This document shows positions 5,645-7,112 of a stretch of DNA of 7,112 nucleotides, in pieces. The stretch's first letter is position 1. Every line of letters starts with the position of its first letter. This DNA comes from Pseudomonadota bacterium (lineage in GTDB: Bacteria > Pseudomonadota > Alphaproteobacteria > Sphingomonadales > Sphingomonadaceae), in NCBI GenBank assembly GCA_023416515.1, contig JAEZHP010000157.1, positions 1 through 7,112 on the forward strand. The letters are read 5' to 3'. Made by a program: the position numbers and the translations under genes. The notes under the pieces were generated by a model, which searched no databases, was not told the DNA's origin, and was given only the letters and a program-made list of their open reading frames with translations.

Positions 5645-5673
5645 TTGACACCGCCCCTCCCCCCTCCTATCTG
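5645..5673 (+). promoter_or_regulatory. Sigma-70-type promoter of the rpsM-rpsK-rpoA operon
   Basis: A perfect -35 box TTGACA (5645-5650) is followed after exactly 17 bases by TATCTG (5668-5673), a half-matching -10 in a C-rich spacer. A strong -35 with a weak -10 is common for housekeeping promoters in alphaproteobacteria. Transcription from here would give a leader of roughly 120 bases before the rpsM ATG at 5800. The -10 could be shifted by a base (CTATCT). Confidence 0.65.
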
Positions 5674-5697
5674 CCCGCTATCCCGCTAACCGGTGCC

Positions 5698-5724
5698 CCG
5701 GCAGCGCATTCGTGCGCGCGCCGG
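5698..5724 (+). promoter_or_regulatory. TTCG-loop hairpin in the rpsM leader
   Basis: The inner stem GCGCA/TGCGC (5704-5708 with 5713-5717) closes a TTCG (UUCG in RNA) loop. The outer stem CCGGC/GCCGG (5698-5702 with 5720-5724) stacks below a small internal loop (A5703 opposite G5718-C5719). UUCG loops are known to give stable RNA hairpins. It lies in the expected leader of the alpha operon. Confidence 0.5.
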
Positions 5725-5755
5725 CTATGCTTGTTTCGGGCCAACGCGACGAGAT

Positions 5756-5777
5756 GGGGGAGCGAGCCACCTCCCCC
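5756..5777 (+). promoter_or_regulatory. Hairpin next to the rpsM ribosome binding site
   Basis: GGGGGAG (5756-5762) pairs perfectly with CTCCCCC (5771-5777) around an eight-base loop. It ends eight bases before the ribosome binding site TAGGAG (5785-5790). The loop bases CCAC (5767-5770) could instead pair with GTGG (5778-5781). With no linker bases, both helices together look sterically impossible, so they would be alternatives. Confidence 0.45.
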
Positions 5778-5799
5778 GTGGAGCTAGGAGAAAAGTTGT

Positions 5800-6168
5800 A
5801 TGGCACGTATTGCGGGTGTGAACATCCCGACCAACAAGCGCGTGGTTATCGCGCTTCAGTATATCCACGGCATTGGCGCGGCCAAGGCCAAGGAGATCAC
5901 CGCCAAGCTCAACATTCCTGCCGAGCGCCGGGTCCAGGACCTGACCGACCAGGAAGTGCTTCAGATCCGCGAGACGATCGACGCCGACTACCAGGTCGAG
6001 GGCGACCTTCGCCGCGAAGTCGCGATGAACATCAAGCGCCTGATGGACCTCGCCTGCTACCGCGGCCTTCGCCACCGTCGCGGCCTCCCGGTCCGCGGCC
6101 AGCGCACGCACACCAACGCGCGCACCCGCAAGGGCAAGGCCAAGCCGATCGCCGGCAAGAAGAAGTAA
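5800..6168 (+). CDS. rpsM: 30S ribosomal protein S13 (uS13)
   Basis: S13 sits in the head of the small subunit, contacts the P-site tRNA with its basic tail and forms bridges to the large subunit. The 122 residues match the family: the N-terminus MARIAGVNIPTNKRVVIALQ, a helix-two-turn-helix segment YIHGIGAAKAKEI (about 21-33), the helical DLTDQEVLQIRETI, the conserved RREVAMNIKRLMDLACYRGL, and the Arg-rich tail RHRRGLPVRGQRTHTNARTR followed by KGKAKPIAGKKK. The ATG at 5800 has the ribosome binding site TAGGAG nine bases upstream. It is the first gene of the alpha operon here; rpmJ, which precedes it in E. coli, is absent, as is usual in alphaproteobacteria. The gene has its own promoter candidate and a structured leader, because gdhA and the opposing small gene separate it from the spc operon. 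Confidence 0.98.
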   Translation: MARIAGVNIPTNKRVVIALQYIHGIGAAKAKEITAKLNIPAERRVQDLTDQEVLQIRETIDADYQVEGDLRREVAMNIKRLMDLACYRGLRHRRGLPVRGQRTHTNARTRKGKAKPIAGKKK

Positions 6169-6181
6169 GCAGGCCCGGTTC

Positions 6182-6214
6182 GAGCCGCGCCCGCTTATGG
6201 GCGAAGCGCGGCTC
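6182..6214 (+). promoter_or_regulatory. Hairpin in the rpsM-rpsK spacer
   Basis: GAGCCGCGC (6182-6190) pairs with GCGCGGCTC (6206-6214) over nine perfect pairs. An alternative inner helix CGCCC/GGGCG (6188-6192 with 6199-6203) competes for the same bases. Only a weak pyrimidine run follows (CCGGTCTTCC), so at most it is a leaky terminator. It could also be a processing or stability element. Confidence 0.5.
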
Positions 6215-6247
6215 CCGGTCTTCCTAAGCTAAGGATCAGGATCTCCA

Positions 6248-6637
6248 ATGGCACAAGCACCCCAGCGCCTTCGCCGCCGCGAGCGCAAGAACATCTCGGC
6301 CGGCGTGGCCCACGTCAACGCCAGCTTCAACAACACGATGATCACCATCACCGACGCCCAGGGCAACGCCATCGCGTGGAGCTCGGCCGGAATGATGGGC
6401 TTCAAGGGCTCGCGCAAGTCGACCCCTTATGCGGCCCAGGTCGCCGCCGAGGACGCGGGCCGAAAGGCCGCCGAGCACGGCGTTCGCACCCTCGAGGTCG
6501 AAGTGAAGGGCCCGGGCTCGGGCCGCGAGAGCGCTCTTCGCGCCCTCCAGGCGGTCGGCTTCACGATCACGTCGATCCGCGACGTGACCCCGATCCCGCA
6601 CAACGGCGTGCGCCCGTCCAAGCGCCGCCGCGTCTGA
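6248..6637 (+). CDS. rpsK: 30S ribosomal protein S11 (uS11)
   Basis: S11 lies on the platform of the small subunit and helps shape the mRNA exit site. The 129 residues show a basic N-terminal extension (MAQAPQRLRRRERKNISAG), the core GVAHVNASFNNTMITITDAQ, the conserved AWSSAGMMGFKGSRKSTPYA, the helix AAQVAAEDAGRKAAEHGV, the VEVKGPGSGRESALRALQ segment, and the C-terminal DVTPIPHNGVRPSKRRRV that binds 16S rRNA. The length is the family norm. The ATG at 6248 has AGGA (6238-6241) six bases upstream. It is placed between rpsM and rpoA as usual. The 79-base gap after rpsM and the 100-base gap before rpoA each hold hairpins, so the three genes may be expressed at different levels from one transcript. 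Confidence 0.98.
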   Translation: MAQAPQRLRRRERKNISAGVAHVNASFNNTMITITDAQGNAIAWSSAGMMGFKGSRKSTPYAAQVAAEDAGRKAAEHGVRTLEVEVKGPGSGRESALRALQAVGFTITSIRDVTPIPHNGVRPSKRRRV

Positions 6638-6643
6638 TTGCGT

Positions 6644-6666
6644 CGGCCGGAGCGCTGCTTCGGCCG
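6644..6666 (+). promoter_or_regulatory. Hairpin after rpsK
   Basis: CGGCCGGAGC (6644-6653) pairs with GCTTCGGCCG (6657-6666), a ten-pair stem with one G-T wobble and a three-base loop. It starts seven bases after the rpsK stop. The segment CGGCCGGAGC also occurs directly again at 6661-6670. No T tract follows, so a stability or processing role is likelier than termination. Confidence 0.5.
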
Positions 6667-6695
6667 GAGCAAGAAGGCACACAGATTTGAAATTC

Positions 6696-6718
6696 GGGAG
6701 GCGCATGCGGCGCCTTCC
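6696..6718 (+). promoter_or_regulatory. Hairpin before the rpoA ribosome binding site
   Basis: GGGAGGCGC (6696-6704) pairs with GCGCCTTCC (6710-6718), with one G-T wobble and a five-base loop ATGCG. It ends eight bases before the rpoA ribosome binding site AAGGGA (6727-6732). Ribosome access to rpoA could be affected by it; this is inference. Confidence 0.5.
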
Positions 6719-6737
6719 ATGAGCCCAAGGGAACACC

Positions 6738-7112
6738 ATGGCCGTCAACGCAAAGAACTGGCAGGAAATGAAGAAGCCCAACGCGCTGGAGAAGAAGGCG
6801 ACCGGCGACAGCCGCCGTAAGGCCACCTTCGTCGCCGAGCCGCTGGAGCGCGGGTTCGGCCTCACGCTGGGCAACTCGCTGCGCCGCGTGCTGCTCTCCT
6901 CGCTGCAGGGCGCAGCCGTCACCTCGATCCGCATCGAGGGCGTGCTGCATGAATTCTCGAGCCTCGCGGGCGTTCGCGAGGACGTCACCGACATCGTCCT
7001 CAACGTGAAGCAGATCGCGCTCCGGATGGAGGGCGAAGGTCCGAAGCGGCTGACGCTCAGCGCGACCGGTCCCGGCGAGATCACCGCCGGCCAGATCGCC
7101 ACCACCGGCGAC
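6738..7112 (+). CDS. rpoA: RNA polymerase alpha subunit, 3' end missing
   Basis: RpoA dimerises to nucleate assembly of the RNA polymerase core and later contacts activators and promoter UP elements through its C-terminal domain. Only the first 125 residues are inside the window, all from the N-terminal domain; the frame is open to the last base. Visible features: a lead-in MAVNAKNWQEMKKPNALEKK, RRKATFVAEPLERGFGLTLG running into NSLRRVLLSSLQGAAVTSIR (the most conserved alpha segment, 34-65, with Arg49-Arg50 aligning near the beta-contact Arg45 of E. coli), and SSLAGVREDVTDIVLNVKQI (74-93). The ATG at 6738 has AAGGGA five bases upstream. It follows rpsK by 100 bases containing two hairpins. 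The gene would normally be followed by rplQ, outside this window. Confidence 0.97.
   Translation, partial: MAVNAKNWQEMKKPNALEKKATGDSRRKATFVAEPLERGFGLTLGNSLRRVLLSSLQGAAVTSIRIEGVLHEFSSLAGVREDVTDIVLNVKQIALRMEGEGPKRLTLSATGPGEITAGQIATTGD

Noticed and set aside
5379..5651. Longer form of the small minus-strand gene starting at 5651
   Set aside because: The added 91 codons would place a signal peptide in mid-protein, and the strong ribosome binding site lies just before the GTG at 5378.
5497..5787. Plus-strand open frame of 96 codons before rpsM
   Set aside because: It runs through the promoter and structured leader, has no good ribosome binding site, and its product has no recognisable features.
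5801..5814. Sigma-54-like sequence TGGCAC...TTGC at the rpsM start
   Set aside because: The spacing is three bases instead of the required five, and the sequence is the rpsM start region itself.
6236..7105. A 289-codon minus-strand frame across rpsK and rpoA
   Set aside because: It crosses two clear sense genes and their spacer and shows no family features.

Overview
The window is about 7.1 kb of GC-rich chromosome carrying the distal part of the spc ribosomal-protein operon, the start of the alpha operon, and two genes that are not part of the translation machinery placed between them. Protein wording (S13 starting MARIAGVNIPTNKRVV, an RpoA N-terminus with a short Lys-rich lead-in before EPLERGFGLTLGN, S5, L15 and SecY of alphaproteobacterial style), the absence of rpmJ and infA after secY, and the GC bias point to an alphaproteobacterium, most likely Sphingomonadales. 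The family-level placement is inference from remembered relatives, not a search.

Layout, left to right: rpsE (5' end cut off by the window), rpmD, an intrinsic terminator-like hairpin with a T5 tract, rplO, a 177-nt spacer with two strong hairpins, secY, adk (GTG start), a 177-nt spacer, an NADP-type glutamate dehydrogenase gene (gdhA), then a convergent 72-codon minus-strand gene for a small secreted protein. A 421-nt gene-free region follows, holding a strong TTGACA-type promoter and a structured leader. The last block is rpsM, rpsK and rpoA (3' end cut off), with hairpins in both spacers. All genes except the small secreted one run rightward.

How they work together: S5, L30, L15, S13 and S11 are ribosome parts. 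SecY is the translocon channel that receives nascent membrane proteins. Adk balances adenine nucleotides, and RpoA nucleates RNA polymerase assembly. GdhA assimilates ammonium into glutamate and sits at the spc/alpha junction with its own ribosome binding site; the divergently oriented small secreted protein is unrecognised. Most of the window is ordinary housekeeping sequence. The points worth a second look are the series of spacer hairpins (one with the full shape of a terminator inside the operon), a near-identical 15-16 nt element upstream of both rplO and secY, and the small secreted protein. I see no CRISPR, mobile element, tRNA, rRNA or defence-like cluster, and no sign of an undescribed multi-gene system.
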